Positions 1-14,810 of a DNA stretch of 64,000 nt are shown in pieces; positions within the stretch are counted from its first letter, which is position 1; each line of letters begins with the position of its first letter. Below the pieces are notes generated by a model. It was not told where the DNA came from and ran no database searches. It saw only the letters and a list, made by a program, of their open reading frames with translations. This DNA is from Synchiropus splendidus. Lineage: Eukaryota > Chordata > Actinopteri > Syngnathiformes > Callionymidae. Made by a program: the position numbers and the translations under genes. The stretch spans positions 24,057,501-24,121,500 of the forward strand of contig NC_071339.1 of NCBI RefSeq assembly GCF_027744825.2, in the 5' to 3' direction.

Positions 1-744
1 TGGGATGTGAAAATTTCATGTTCTTAAGCTTCTCTGCAAAATTATGGCACGATGCAGAAAACGTGTTTTCAGACTGAGATAAGGTCGATTCCGGAACGCC
101 AAACATAAAAATGTTGATAACTTTGGAAAAACACGTCAGACAGCTTAGATTTGATGTGCAACTACTCGAAAGACCCTTTCTGCTATAGTGGGAGGTGAAA
201 ATTTCATGTTCTGAAGCTTCCCTGCAAAGTTATGGCACAATGCAGAAAACGCGTTTTCAGCCTGAGATAAGGTCGATTCCGGAATGCCAAACATAAAAAT
301 GTTGATAACTTTGGAAAAACACTTCAGACAGCTTAGATTTGATGTGCAACTACTAGAAAGACCCTTTCTGCGATAGTGGGACATGAAAATTTCATGTTCG
401 GAAGCATCCATGCAAAGTTATGGCACAATGCAAAAAACGCGTTTTCAGCCTGAGATAAGGTCGATTCCGGAACGCCAAACATAAAAATGTTGATAACTTT
501 GGAAAAACACTTCAGACAGCTTCGATTTGATGTGCAACTACTAGAAAGACCCTTTCTGCTACAGTGGGAGGTGAACATTTCATGTTCTGAAGCTTCCCTG
601 TAAAGTTATGTCACAATGCGTAAAACGCGTTTTCAGCCTGAGATAAGGTCGATTCCGGAACGCCAAACATAAAAACGTTGATAACTTTTGAAAAACACTT
701 CAGACAGCTTAGATTTGATGTGCAACTGCTAGAAACACCCTTTC

Positions 745-3516
745 TGTTGTAGTGGGAGGTGAAAATTTCATGTTCTGAAGCTTCTCTGCAAAGTAATGGC
801 ACAATGCAGAAAACGCGTTTTCAGCCTGAGATGAGGTCGATTCCGGAACGCCGAACATAAAAATGTTGATAACTTTGGAAAAACACGTCAGACAGCTTAG
901 ATTTGATGTGCAACTGCTAGAAACACCCTTTCTGCTATAGTGGGAGGTGAAATTTTCATGTTCTGAAGCTTCCCTCCAAATTTATGGCACAATGCTGAAA
1001 ACGCGTTTTCAGCCTGAGATAAGGTCGATTCCGGAACGCCAAACATAAAAATGTTGATAACTTTGGAAAATCACTTCTGACCGCACAGATTTGATGTGCA
1101 ACTACTAGAAAGACCCTTTCTGCTATAGTGGGAGGTGAAAATTTCATGTTCTGAAGCTTCCCTGCAAAGTTATGGCACAATGCAGAAAACGCGTTTTCAG
1201 CCTGAAATAAGGTCGATTCCGGAATGCCAAACATAAAAATGTTGATAACTTTGGAAAAACACTTCAGACAGCTTAGATTTGATGTGCAACAACTAGAAAG
1301 ACCCTTTCTACTATAGTGGGAGGTGAAAATTTCATGTTCTGAAGCTTCTCTGCAAAGTTATGGCACAATGCAGAAAACACGTTTTCAGCCTGAGATAAGG
1401 TCGATTCTGGAACGCCAAACATAAAAATGTTGATAACTTTGGAAAAACATTTCAGACAGCTTAGATTTGATGTGCAAGTACTAGAAAGACCCTTTCTGCT
1501 ATAGTGGGATGTGAAAATTTCATGTTCTGAAGCTTCCCTGCAAAGTTATGCCACAATGCAGAAAACGCATTTTCAGCCTGAGATTAGGTGGGTTCCGGAA
1601 GGCCAAACATAAAAATGTTGATAACTTTGGAAAAACACTTCAGACAGCTTAGATTTGATGTGCAACTACTAGAAAGACCATTTTTGCTATAGTGGGAGGT
1701 CAAAATTTCATGTTCTGAAGCTACCCTGAAAAGTTATGGGACAATGCAGAAAACGCATTTTCAGCCTGAGATAAGGTGGGTTCCGGAACGCCAAACATAA
1801 AAATGTTGATAACTTTGGAAAAACACTTCAGACAGCTTAGACTAGATGTGCAACAACTAGAAAGACCCTTTCTACTATAGTGGGAGGTGAAATTTTCATG
1901 TTCTGAAGCTTCTCTGCAAAGTTATGGCACAATGCAAATAACACGTTTTCAGCCTGAGATAAGGTGGGTTCCGGAACGCCAAACATAAAAATGTTGATAA
2001 CTTTGGAAAACCACTTCAGACAGCTTAGTTTTGATGTGCAACTACTAGAAAGACCCTTTCTGCGATAGTGGGACTTGAAAATTTCATGTTCGGAAGCATC
2101 CATGCAAAGTTATGGCACAATGCAGAAAACGCGTTTTCAGCCAGAGATAAGGTCGATTCCGGAACGCCAAACATAAAAATGTTGATAACTTTCGAAAAAC
2201 ACTTCAGACAGCTTAGATTTGATGTGCAACTACTAGAAAGACCCTTTCTGCTATAGTGGGATGTGAACATTTCATGTTCTGAAGCTTCCCTGTAAAGTTA
2301 TGGCAAAATGCGTAAAACGCGTTTTCAGCCTGAGATAAGGTAGATTCTGGAACGCCAAACATAAAAATGTTGATAACTTTTGAAAAACACTTCAGACAGC
2401 TTGGATTTGATGTGCAACTGCTAGAAACACCCTTTCTGTTGTAGTGGGATGTGAAAATTTCATGTTCTTAAGCTTCTCTGCAAAGTAATGGCACAATGCA
2501 GAAAACGCGTTTTCAGCCTGAGATGAGGTCGATTCCGGAACGCCAAACATAAAAATGTTGATAACTTTGGAAAAACACGTCAGACAGCTTAGATTTGCTG
2601 TGCAACTACTCGAAAGACCCTTTCTGCTATAGTGGGAGATGAAATTTTCATGTTCTGAAGCTTCCCTCCAAATTTATGGCACAATGCAGAAAACGCCTTT
2701 TCAGCCAGAGATAAGGTCGATTCCGGAACGGCAAACATAAAAATGTTGATAACTTTGGAAAAACACTTCAGACAGCTTAGATTTGATGTGCAACTACTAG
2801 AAAGACCCTTTCTGCGATAGTGGGACATGAAAATTTCATGTTCGGAAGCATCCATGCAACGTTATGGCACAATGCAGAAAACGCGTTTTCAGCCTGAGAT
2901 GAGGTGGGTTCCGGAACGCCAAACATAAAAATGTTGATAACTTTGGAAAAACACTTCAGACAGCTTCGATTTGATGTGCAACTGAAAGAAACACCCTTTC
3001 TGTTGTAGTGGGAGGTGAAAATTTCATGTTCTGAAGCTTCTCTGCAAAGTAATGGCACAATGCAGAAAACGCGTTTTCAGCCTGAGATGAGGTCGATTCC
3101 GGAACGCCGAACATAAAAATGTTGATAACTTTGGAAAAACACGTCAGACAGCTTAGATTTGATGTGCAACTGCTAGAAACACCCTTTCTGCTATAGTGGG
3201 AGGTGAAATTTTCATGTTCTGAAGCTTCCCTCCAAATTTATGGCACAATGCTGAAAACGCGTTTTCAGCCTGAGATAAGGTCGATTCCGGAACGCCAAAC
3301 ATAAAAATGTTGATAACTTTGGAAAATCACTTCTGACCGCACAGATTTGATGTGCAACTACTAGAAAGACCCTTTCTGCTATAGTGGGAGGTGAAAATTT
3401 CATGTTCTGAAGCTTCCCTGCAAAGTTATGGCACAATGCAGAAAACGCGTTTTCAGCCTGAAATAAGGTCGATTCCGGAATGCCAAACATAAAAATGTTG
3501 ATAACTTTGGAAAAAC
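745..3516 (+). repeat. Satellite block duplicated at a 12-monomer (2256 bp) offset
   Basis: Bases 745-1260 recur almost identically at 3001-3516. Shared rare variants include GGAAAATCACTTCTGACCGC (about 1066 and 3322), CCGAACATAAAAATG, and the CTCCAAATTTATGG form of the HindIII region. The offset is exactly 12 x 188. Confidence 0.85.
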
Positions 3517-3810
3517 ACTTCAGACAGCTTAGATTTGATGTGCAACTACTAGAAAGACCCTTTCTGCTATAGTGGGACATGAAAATTTCATGTTCGGAAG
3601 CATCCATGCAAAGTTATGGCACAATGCAGAAAACGCGTTTTCAGCCTGAGATAAGGTCGATTCCGGAATGCCAAACATAAAAATGTTGATAACTTTGGAA
3701 AAATACTTCAGTCAGCTTAGATTTGATGTGCAACTACTAGAAAGACCCTTTCTGCGATAGTGGGACATGAAAATTTCATGTTCGGAAGCATCCATGCAAA
3801 GTTATGGCAC

Positions 3811-5464
3811 AATGCGTAAAACGCATTTTCAGCCTGAGATAAGGTCGATTCTGGAACGCCAAACATAAAAATGTTGACAACTTTCGAAAAACACTTCAGA
3901 CAGCTTAGATTTGATGTGCAACTACTATAAAGACCCTTTCTGCTATAGTGGGAGGTCAGAATTTCATGTTCTGAAGCTTCCCTGGAAAGTTATGGGACAA
4001 TGCAGAAAACTATTTTTCATCCTGACATAAGGTCGATTCCGGAACGCCAAACATAAAAATGTTGATAACTTTCGAAAAACACTTCGGACAGCTTCGATTT
4101 GATGTGCAACTACTAGAAAGACCCTTTCTGCTATAGTGGGAGGTGAAAATTTCATTTCCTGAAGCTTCCCTGCGAAGTTATGGCACAATGCGTAAAACGC
4201 GTTTTCAGCCTGAGATAAGGTCGATACCGGAACGCCATACTTAATAATGTTGATAACTTTGGAAAAACACATCAGACAGTTTAGATTTGATGTGTAACTA
4301 CTAGAAAGACCCTTTCTGCTATAGTGGTTGGTTAAAATTTGATGTTCGGAAGCTTCCATGCAAAGTTATGGCACAATGCAGACAATACGTTTTCAGCCTG
4401 AGATAAGGTCGATTCTGGAACGCCAAACATAAAAATGTTGATCACTTTGGAATAACACTTCAGAAAGCATAGATTTGATGTGCAACTACTAGAAAGACCC
4501 TTTCTGCTATAGTGGGAGGTGAAAATTTCATGTTCTGGAGCTTCCTTGCAAAGTTATGGCACAATGCAGAAAATGCGTTTTCAGCCTGAGATAAGTTTGA
4601 TTCCGGAACGCCAAACATAAAAATGTTGATAACTTTGGAAAAACACTTCAGACAGCTTAGATTAGATGTGCAACTACTAGAAAAACCCTTTCTGCTATAG
4701 TGGGAGGTGAAAATTTCATTTTCTGAAGCTTCCCTGCAAAGTTATGGCACAATGCAGACAACTCGTTTTCAGCATGAGATAAGGTCGATTCTGGAAAGCC
4801 AAACATAAAAATGTTGATAACTTTCGAAAAACACTTCAGACAGCTTAGATTTGATGTGCAACTACTAGAAAGACCCTTTCTGCTATAGTGGGAGGTCAAA
4901 ATTTCATGTTCTGAAGCTTCCCTGGGAAGTTATGGGAAATTGCGGAAAACGATTTTTCATCCTGAGATAAGGTGGGTTCCGGAACGCCAAGCGTAAAAAT
5001 GTTGATAACTTTGGAACAACACTTCAGACAGCTTAGATTTGATGTGCAACTACTAGAAAGACCCTTTTTGCTATAGTGGGAGGTGGAAATTTCATGTTCT
5101 GAAGCTTCCCTGCACAGATAGGGCACAATGCGTAAAACGCGTTTTCAGCCTGAGATAAGGTCGATTCCGGAACGCCATACATAAAAATGTTGATAACTTT
5201 GGAAAAACACTTCAGACAGCATCGATTTGATGTGCAACTACTAGAAAGACCCATTCTGCTATGGTGGGAAGTGAAAATGTCATGTTCTAAAGGTTCCCTG
5301 CAAAGTTATGGCACAATGCGTAAAACGCATTTTCAGCCTGAGATAAGGTCGATTCTGGAACGCCAAACATAAAAATGTTGACAACTTTCGAAAAACACTT
5401 CAGACAGCTTAGATTTGATGTGCAACTACTAGAAAGACCCTTTCTGCTATAGTGGGAGGTCAGA
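3811..5464 (+). repeat. Satellite block duplicated at an 8-monomer (1504 bp) offset
   Basis: The variant ATGTTGACAACTTTCG with neighbouring GCGTAAAACGCATTTTC occurs near 3811-3960 and again near 5315-5464. The variant core starts at 3871 and 5375, exactly 8 x 188 apart. The following monomers share GGAGGTCAGAATTTC and AAAACTATTTTTCATCC. Confidence 0.75.
4440..5160 (+). repeat. Satellite block, copy 1 of a 25-monomer-offset duplication
   Basis: This run of about four monomers reappears at 9143-9863 with an offset of 4703 bases (25 x 188 plus 3). Shared private variants are CAGAAAGCATAGATTTG, CAGACAACTCGTTTTCAGC, CTGGAAAGCCAAAC and TGCACAGATAGGGCAC. Confidence 0.8.
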
Positions 5465-5784
5465 ATTTCATGTTCTGAAGCTTCCCTGGAAAGTTATGGG
5501 ACAATGCAGAAAACTATTTTTCATCCTGACATAAGGTCGATTCCGGAACGCCAAACATAAAAATGTTGATAACTTTGGAACAACACTTCAGACAGCTTAG
5601 ATTTGATGTGCAACTACTAGAAAGTCCCTTTCTGCTATAGTGGAAGGTGAAAATTTCATTTCCTGAAGCTTCCCTGCGAAGTTATGGCACAATGCGTAAA
5701 ACGCGTTTTCAGCCTGAGATAAGGTCGATTCTGGAACGCCAAACATAAAAATGTTGATTACTTTGGAAAAACACTTCAGACAGC

Positions 5785-6310
5785 TTAGATTTGATGTGCA
5801 ACTACAAGAAAGACCCTTTCTGCTATAGTGGGAGGTGAACATTTCATGTTCTTAAGCTTCCCTGAGAAGTTATGGCACAATGCAGAAAACGCGTTTTCAG
5901 CCTGAGATAAGGTGGGTTCCGAAACGCAAAACATAAAAATGTTGATTACTTTGGAAAAACACTTCAGACAGCATAGATTTGATGTGCAACTACTAGAAAG
6001 ACCCTTTCTGCTATACTGGGAGGTGAACATTTCATGTTCTAAAGGTTCCCTGCAAAGTTTTGGCACAATGCGTAAAACGCGTTTTCAGCCTGAGATAAGG
6101 TCGATTCCGGAACGCCATACATAACAATGTTGATAACTTTGGAAAAACACATCAGACAGCTTATATTTGATGTGCAACTACTAGAAAGACCCTTTCTGCT
6201 ATAGTGGTTGGTTAAACTTTCATGTTCGGAAGCTTCCATGCAAAGTTATGGCACAATGCAGACAACGCGTTTTCAGCCTGAGATAAGGTCGATTCTGGAA
6301 CGCCAAACAT
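5785..6310 (+). repeat. Satellite block duplicated at a 26-monomer offset
   Basis: This stretch matches 10667-11200 (offset 4882 to 4891, close to 26 x 188). Shared private variants include CCGAAACGCAAAAC, CTATACTGGGAGG, CTAAAGGTTCCCTG, and GTGGTTGGTTAAAC in place of GTGGGAGGTGAAAA. The few-base drift in offset reflects small indels between the copies. Confidence 0.7.
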
Positions 6311-6589
6311 AAAAATGTTGATAACTTTGGAACAACACTTCAGACAGCTTAGATTTGATGTGCAACTACTAGAAAGACCCTTTCTGCTATAGTGGGAGGT
6401 GAAAATTTCATGTTCTGAAGCTTCCTTGCAAAGTTATGGCACAATGCAGAAAATGCGTTTTCAGCCTGAGATAAGGTTGATTCCGGAACGCCAAACATAA
6501 AAATGTTGATAACTTTGGAAAAACACTTCAGACAGCTTAGACTTGATGTGCAACTACTAGAAAACCCCTTTCTGCTATAGTGGGAGGTG

Positions 6590-8790
6590 AACATTTCATG
6601 TTCTGAAGCTTCCCTGAGAAGTTATGGCACAATGTAGAAAACGCGTTTTCAGCCTGAGATAAGGTGGGTTCTGAAACGCAAAACGTAAAAATGTTGATCA
6701 CTTTGGAATAACACTTCAGACAGCTTAGATTTGATGTGCAACTACTAGAAAGACCCTTTCTGCTATAGTTGGACGTGAAAATTTCATGTTCTGAAACTTC
6801 CCTGCAAAGTTATGGCACAATGCAGAAAACGCGTTTTCAGCTTGAGATAAGGTGGGTTCCGGAACGCCAAACATAAAAATGTTGATAACTTTTGAAAAAC
6901 ATTTCAGACAGCTTAGATTTGATGTGCAACTACAAGAAAGACCCTTTCTGCTATAGTGGGAGGTGAACATTTCATGTTCTGAAGCTTCCCTGAGAATTAT
7001 GGCACAATGCAGAAAACGCGTTTTCAGCCTGAGATAAGGTGGGTTCCGAAACGCCAAACGTAAAAATATTGATCACTTTGGAACAACACTTCAGACAGCT
7101 TAGATTTGATGTTCAACGACTAGAAAGACCCTTTCTGTTACAGTGGGAGGTGAAAATTTCATGTTCTAAAGGTTCCCTGCAAAGTTATGGCACAATGCGT
7201 AAATCGCGTTTTCAGCCTGAGATGAGGTCGATTCTGGAACGCCAAACATAAAAATGTTGATAACTTTGGAAAAACACTTCAGACAGCTTAGATTTGATGT
7301 GCAACTACAAGAAAGACCCTTTCTGCTATAGTTCGATGTCGAAATTTCATGTTCTGAAGCTTCCTTGGAAAGTTATGGGACAATGCAGAAAACGATTTTT
7401 CATCCTGAGATAAGGTCGATTCCGGAACACCAAACATAAAAATGTTGATAACTTTCGAAAAACACTTCAGACAGCTTAGATTTGATGTGCAACTACAAGA
7501 AAGACCCTTTCTGCTATAGTGGGAGGTGAAAATTTCATTTTCTGAAGCTTCCCTGCAAAGTTATGGCACAAAGCGTAAAAACCGTTTTCAGCCCGAGATA
7601 AGGTCGATTCCGGAACGCCAAACATAAAAATGTTGATAACTTTGGAAAAACACTTCAGACAGCTTAGATTTGATGTGCAACTACTAGAAGGACCCTTTCT
7701 GCTATAGTGGGAGGAGGTTAAAATTTCATGTTCTGAAGCATCCCTGCAAAGTTATGGCACAATGCAGAAAATGCGTTTTCAGCCGGAGATAAGGTTGATT
7801 CCGGAACGCCAAACATAAAAATGTTGATAACTTTGGAAAAACACTTCAAACAGCTTAGATTTGATGTGCAACTACTAGAAAAACCCTTTCTGCTATGGTG
7901 GGAGGTGAAAATTTTAATTTTCTGAAGCTTCCCTGCAAAGTTATGGCACAAAGCGCAAAAACCGTTTTTAGCCTGAGATAAGGTCGATTCCGGAACGCCA
8001 AACAAAAAAATGTTGATAACTTTGGAAAAACACTTCAAACAGCTTAGATTTGATGTGCAACTACGAGAAAGACCCTTTCTGCTACAGTGGGAGGTGAACA
8101 TTTCATGTTCTGAAGCTTCCCTGCAAATTTATGGCACAATGCGTAAAACGCGTTTTCAGCCTGAGATAAGGTGGGTTCCGAAACGCAAAACGTAAAAATG
8201 TTGATCACTTTGGAATAACACTTCAGACAGCTTAGATTTGATGTGCAACTACTAGAAAGACCCTTTCTGCTGTAGTGGGAGGTGAAAATTTCATGTTCTA
8301 AAGGTTCCCTGCAAAGTTATGGCACAATGCGTAAAACGCGTTTTCAGCCTGAGATAAGGTTGATTCCGGAACGCCATACATAACAATGTTGATAACTTTG
8401 GAAAAACACATCAGACAGCTTAGATTTGATGTGCAAATACTAGAAAGACCCTTTCTGCTATAGTGGGAGGTGAAAATTTCATTTTCTGAAGCTTCCCTGC
8501 AAAGTTATGGCACAATGCGTAAAAAGCGTTTTCAGCATGAGATAAGGTCGATTCTGGAACGCCAAATATAAAAATGTTGATAACTTTGGAAAAACACCTC
8601 AGACAGCTTAGATTTGATGTGCAACTACTAGGAAGAACCTTTCTGCTATAGTGGGAGGTCAAAATTTCAAGTTCTGAAGCTTCCCTGGAAAGTTATGGCA
8701 CAATGCAGAAAACGCGTTTTCAGCCTGAGATAAGGTGGGTTCCGGAAGGCCAAACATAAAAATGTTGATAACTTTGTAAAAACACTTCAG
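6590..8790 (+). repeat. Satellite block, copy 1 of a 32-monomer-offset duplication (about 2.2 kb)
   Basis: About twelve monomers match 12611-14810 at an offset of about 6020 bases (32 x 188 plus 4). Diagnostic shared variants are GTTCGATGTCGAAATTTC (7331 and 13351), a 3-base insertion giving GTGGGAGGAGGTTAAAA, CACAAAGCGTAAAAACCG, and AACAAAAAAATGTTG. It is one of the two longest duplicated segments. Confidence 0.85.
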
Positions 8791-11700
8791 ACAGCTTAGA
8801 TTTGATGTGCAACGACTAGAAAAACCCTTTCTGCTATAGTGGGAGGTGAAAATTTCATTTTCTGGAACTTCCCTGCAAAGTTATGGCACAATGCGTAAAA
8901 CGCGTTTTCAGCCTGAGATAAGGTCGATTCCGGAACGCCATACATAAAAATGTTGATAACTTTGAAAAAACACTTCAGACAGCTTCGATTTGATGTGCAA
9001 CTACTAGAAAGACCCTTTCTACTATAGTGGGAGGTGAACATTTCATGTTCTGAAGCTTCCCTGAGAAGTTATGGCACAATGCAGAAAACGCGTTTTCAGC
9101 CTGAGATAAGGTGGGTTCCGAAACGCAAAACGTAAAAATGTTGATCACTTTGGAATAACACTTCAGAAAGCATAGATTTGATGTGCAACTACTAGAAAGA
9201 CCCTTACTGCTATAGTGGGAGGTGAAAATTTCATGTTCTGGAGCTTCCTTGCAAAGTTATGGCACAATGCAGAAAATGCGTTTTCAGCCTGAGATAAGTT
9301 TGATTCCGGAACGCCAAACATAAAAATGTTGATAACTTTGGAAAAACACTTCAGACAGCTTAGATTAGATGTGCAACTACTAGAAAAACCCTTTCTGCTA
9401 TAGTGGGAGGTGAAAATTTCATTTTCTGAAGCTTCCCTGCAAAGTTATGGCACAATGCAGACAACTCGTTTTCAGCATGAGATAAGGTCGATTCTGGAAA
9501 GCCAAACATAAAAATGTTGATAACTTTCGAAAAACACTTCAGACAGCTTCGATTTGATGTGCAACTACTAGAAAGACCCTTTCTGCTATAGTGGGAGGTC
9601 AAAATTTCATGTTCTGAAGCTTCCCTGGAAAGTTATGGGAAATTGCGGAAAACGATTTTTCATCCTGAGATAAGGTGGGTTCCGGAACGCCAAGCGTAAA
9701 AATGTTGATAACTTTGGAACAACACTTCAGACAGCTTAGATTTGATGTGCAACTACTAGAAAGACCCTTTTTGCTATAGTGGGAGGTGGAAATTTCATGT
9801 TCTGAAGCTTCCCTGCACAGATAGGGCACAATGCGTAAAACGCGTTTTCAGCCTGAGATAAGGTCGATTCCGGAACGCCATACATAAAAATGTTGATAAC
9901 TTTGGAAAAACACTTCAGACAGCTTCGATTTGATGTGCAACTACAAGAAAGACCCTTTCTGCTATAGTGGAAGGTGAAAGTTTCATTTCCTGAAGCTTCC
10001 CTGCGAAGTTATGGCACAATGCGTAAAACGCGTTTTCAGCCTGAGATAAGGTCGATACCGGAACGCCATACATAACAATGTTGATAACTTTGGAAAAACA
10101 CATCAGACAGCTTAGATTTGATGTGCAACTACTAGAAAGACCATTTCTGCCATTGTGGGAGGTGAAAATTTCATGTTCTGAAGCTTCCATGCAAAGTTAT
10201 GGCACAATGCAGACAATACGTTTTCAGCCTGAGATAAGGTCGATTCTGGAACGCCAAACATAAAAATGTTGATTACTTTGGAAAAACACTTCAGACAGCT
10301 TAGATTTGATGTGCAACTACTAGAAAGACCCTTTCTGCTATAGTGGGAGGTCAAAATTTCATTTTCTGAAGCTTCCCTGCAAAGTTTTGGCACAATGCAG
10401 ACAACGCGTTTTCAGCCTGAGATAAGGTCGATTACGGAACAGCAAACATAAAAATGTTGATAACTTTGGAAAAACACTTCAGACAGCTTAGATTTGATGT
10501 GCAACTACTAGAAAGACCCTTTCTGCTATAGTGGGAGGTGAACATTTCATGTTCTGAAGCTTCCCTGCAAAGTTATGGCACAATGCGTAAAACGCGTTTT
10601 CAGCCTGAGATAAGGTCGATTCCGGAACGCCAAACATAAAAATGTTGATAACTTTGGAAAAACACTTCAGACAGCTTCGATTTGATGTGCAACTACAAGA
10701 AAGACCCTTTCTGCTATAGTGGGAGGTGAACATTTCATGTTCTTAAGCTTCCCTGAGAAGTTATGGCACAATGCAGAAAACGCGTTTTCAGCCTGAGATA
10801 AGGTGGGTTCCGAAACGCAAAACGTAAAAATGTTGATCACTTTGGAATAACACTTCAGACAGCATAGATTTGATGTGCAACTACTAGAAAGACCCTTTCT
10901 GCTATACTGGGAGGTGAACATTTCATGTTCTAAAGGTTCCCTGCAAAGTTTTGGCACAATGCGTAAAACGCGTTTTCAGCCTGAGATAAGGTCGATTCCG
11001 GAACGCCATACATAACAATGTTGATAACTTTGGAAAAACACATCAGACAGCTTAGATTTGATGTGCAACTACTAGAAAGACCCTTTCTGCTATAGTGGTT
11101 GGTTAAACTTTCATGTTCGGAAGCTTCCATGCAAAGTTATGGCACAATGCAGACAACGCGTTTTCAGCCTGAGATAAGGTCGATTCTGGAACGCCAAACA
11201 TAAAAATGTTGATAACTTTCGAAAAACACTACAGACAGCTTCGATTTGATGTGCAACTACTAGAAAGACCCTTTATGCTATAGTGGGAGGCGAAAATGTC
11301 ATGTTCTGAAGCTTCCCTGGAAAGTTATGGGACAATGCAGAAAACGATTTTTCATCCTGAGATAAGGTCGATTCCGGAACGCCAAACATAAAAATGTTGA
11401 TAACTTTCGAAAAACACTTTGGACAGCTTAGATCTGATGTGCAACTACTAGAAAGACCCTTTCTGCTATAGTGGGAGGTGAACATTTCATGTTCTGAAGA
11501 TTCCCTGACAAGTTATGGCACAATGCAGAAAACGCGTTTTCAGCCTGATACAAGGTGGGTTCCGGAACGCCAAACATAAAAATGTTGATAACTTTGGAAA
11601 AACACTTCAGACAGCTTAGATTTGATGTGCAACTACTAGAAAGACCCTTTCTGCTATAGTGGGAGGTGAACATTTCATGTTCTGAAGATTCCCTGACAAG

Positions 11701-12610
11701 TTATGGCACAATGCAGAAAACGCGTTTTCAGCCTGAGATAAGGTCGATTCCGAAACGCCATACATAACAATGTTGATTACTTTGGAAAAACACATCAGAC
11801 AGCTTATATTTGATGTGCAACTACTAGAAAGACCCTTTCTGCTATAGTGGTAGGTTAAAATTTCATGTTCGGAAGCTTCCATGTAAAGTTATGGCACAAT
11901 GCAGACAACGCGTTTTCAGCCTGAGATAAGGTCGATTCTGGAACGCCAAACATAAAAATGTTGATAACTTTCGAAAAACACTTCAGACAGCTTAGATTTG
12001 ATGTGCAACTACTAGAAAGACCCTTTCTGCTATTGTGGGAGGTGAAAATTTCATTTTCTGAAGCATCCCTGCAAAGTTATGGCACAATGCGTAAAACGCG
12101 TTTTCAGGCTGAGATAAGGTCGATTCTGGAACGCCAAACATAAAAATGTTGATAACTTTGGAAAAACACTTCAGACAGCTTAGATTTGATGTGCAACTAC
12201 TAGAAAGACCCTTTCTGCTATAGTTGGAGGTGAACATTTCATGTTCTGAAGATTCCCAGAGAAGTTATGGCACAATGCAGAAAACGCGTTTTCAGCCTGA
12301 TACAAGGTGGGTTCCGGAACGCCAAGCGTAAAAATGTTGATAACTTTGGAACAACACTTCAGACAGCTTAGATTTAATGTGCAACTACTAGAAAGACCCT
12401 TTCTGCTATAGTGGGAGGTGAAAATTTCATGTTCTGAAGCTTCCTTGCAAAGTTATGGCACAATGCAGAAAATGCGTTTTCAGCCTGAGATAAGGTTGAT
12501 TCCGGAACGCCAAACATAAAAATGTTGATAACTTTGGAAAAACACGTCAGACAGCTTAGATTTGATGTGCAACTACTAGAAAAACCCTTTCTGCTATAGT
12601 GGGAGGTGAA

Positions 12611-14810
12611 CATTTCATGTTCTGAAGCTTCCCTGAGAAGTTATGGCACAATGTAGAAAACGCGTTTTCAGCCTGAGATAAGGTGGGTTCTGAAACGCAA
12701 AACGTAAAAATGTTGATCACTTTGGAATAACACTTCAGACAGCTTAGATTTGATGTGCAACTACTAGAAAGACCCTTTCTGCTATAGTTGGACGTGAAAA
12801 TTTCATGTTCTGAAACTTCCCTGCAAAGTTATGGCACAATGCAGAAAACGCGTTTTCAGCTTGAGATAAGGTGGGTTCCGGAACGCCAAACATAAAAATG
12901 TTGATAACTTTTGAAAAACATTTCAGACAGCTTAGATTTGATGTGCAACTACTAGAAAGACCCTTTCTGCTATAGTTGGACGTGAAAATTTCATGTTCTG
13001 AAACTTCCCTGCAAAGTTATGGCACAATGCAGAAAACGCGTTTTCAGCTTGAGATAAGGTGGGTTCCGGAACGCCAAACATAAAAATGTTGATAACTTTT
13101 GAAAAACATTTCAGACAGCTTAGATTTGATGTTCAACGACTAGAAAGACCCTTTCTGTTACAGTGGGAGGTGAAAATTTCATGTTCTAAAGGTTCCCTGC
13201 AAAGTTATGGCACAATGCGTAAATCGCGTTTTCAGCCTGAGATGAGGTCGATTCTGGAACGCCAAACATAAAAATATTGATAACTTTGGAAAAACACTTC
13301 AGACAGCTTAGATTTGATGTGCAACTACTAGAAAGACCCTTTCTGCTATAGTTCGATGTCGAAATTTCATGTTCTGAAGCTTCCTTGGAAAGTTATGGGA
13401 CAATGCAGAAAACGATTTTTCATCCTGAGATAAGGTCGATTCCGGAACACCAAACATAAAAATGTTGATAACTTTCGAAAAACACTTCAGACAGCTTAGA
13501 TTTGATGTGCAACTACAAGAAAGACCCTTTCTGCTATAGTGGGAGGTGAAAATTTCATTTTCTGAAGCTTCCCAGCAAAGTTATGGCACAAAGCGTAAAA
13601 ACCGTTTTCAGCCCGAGATAAGGTCGATTCCGGAACGCCAAACATAAAAATGTTGATAACTTTGGAAAAACACTTCAGACAGCTTAGATTTGATGTGCAA
13701 CTACTAGAAGGACCCTTTCTGCTATAGTGGGAGGAGGTTAAAATTTCATGTTCTGAAGCATCCCTGCAAAGTTATGGCACAATGCAGAAAATGCGTTTTC
13801 AGCCGGAGATAAGGTTGATTCCGGAACGCCAAACATAAAAATGTTGATAACTTTGGAAAAACACTTCAAACAGCTTAGATTTGATGTGCAACTACTAGAA
13901 AAACCCTTTCTGCTATGGTGGGAGGTGAAAATTTTAATTTTCTGAAGCTTCCCTGCAAAGTTATGGCACAAAACGTAAAAACCGTTTTTAGCCTGAGATA
14001 AGGTCGATTCCGGAACGCCAAACAAAAAAATGTTGATAACTTTGGAAAAACACTTCAGACAGCTTAGATTTGATGTGCAACTACGAGAAAGACCCTTTCT
14101 GCTACAGTGGGAGGTGAACATTTCATGTTCTGAAGCTTCCCTGCAAATTTATGGCACAATGCGTAAAACGCGTTTTCACCCTGAGATAAGGTGGGTTCCG
14201 AAACGCAAAACGTAAAAATGTTGATCACTTTGGAATAACACTTCAGACAGCTTAGATTTGATGTGCAACTACTAGAAAGACCCTTTCTGCTGTAGTGGGA
14301 GGTGAAAATTTCATGTTCTAAAGGTTCCCTGCAAAGTTATGGCACAATGCGTAAAACGCGTTTTCAGCCTGAGATAAGGTTGATTCCGGAACGCCATACA
14401 TAACAATGTTGATAACTTTGGAAAAACACATCAGACAGCTTAGATTTGATGTGCAAATACTAGAAAGACCCTTTCTGCTATAGTGGGAGGTGAAAATTTC
14501 ATTTTCTGACGCTTCCCTGCAAAGTTATGGCACAATGCGTAAAAAGCGTTTTCAGCATGAGATAAGGTCGATTCTGGAACGCCAAATATAAAAATGTTGA
14601 TAACTTTGGAAAAACACCTCAGACAGCTTAGATTTGATGTGCAACTACTAGGAAGAACCTTTCTGCTATAGTGGGAGGTCAAAATTTCAAGTTCTGAAGC
14701 TTCCCTGGAAAGTTATGGCACAATGCAGAAAACGCGTTTTCAGCCTGAGATAAGGTCGATTCCGGAAGGCCAAACATAAAAATGTTGATAACTTTGTAAA
14801 AACACTTCAG
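12611..14810 (+). repeat. Satellite block, copy 2 of the 32-monomer-offset duplication
   Basis: Partner of 6590-8790. Within this copy, one monomer carrying TTGGACGTGAAAATTTC occurs twice in a row (about 12788 and 12976, 188 apart), so a single monomer appears to have been duplicated relative to copy 1. Confidence 0.85.
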
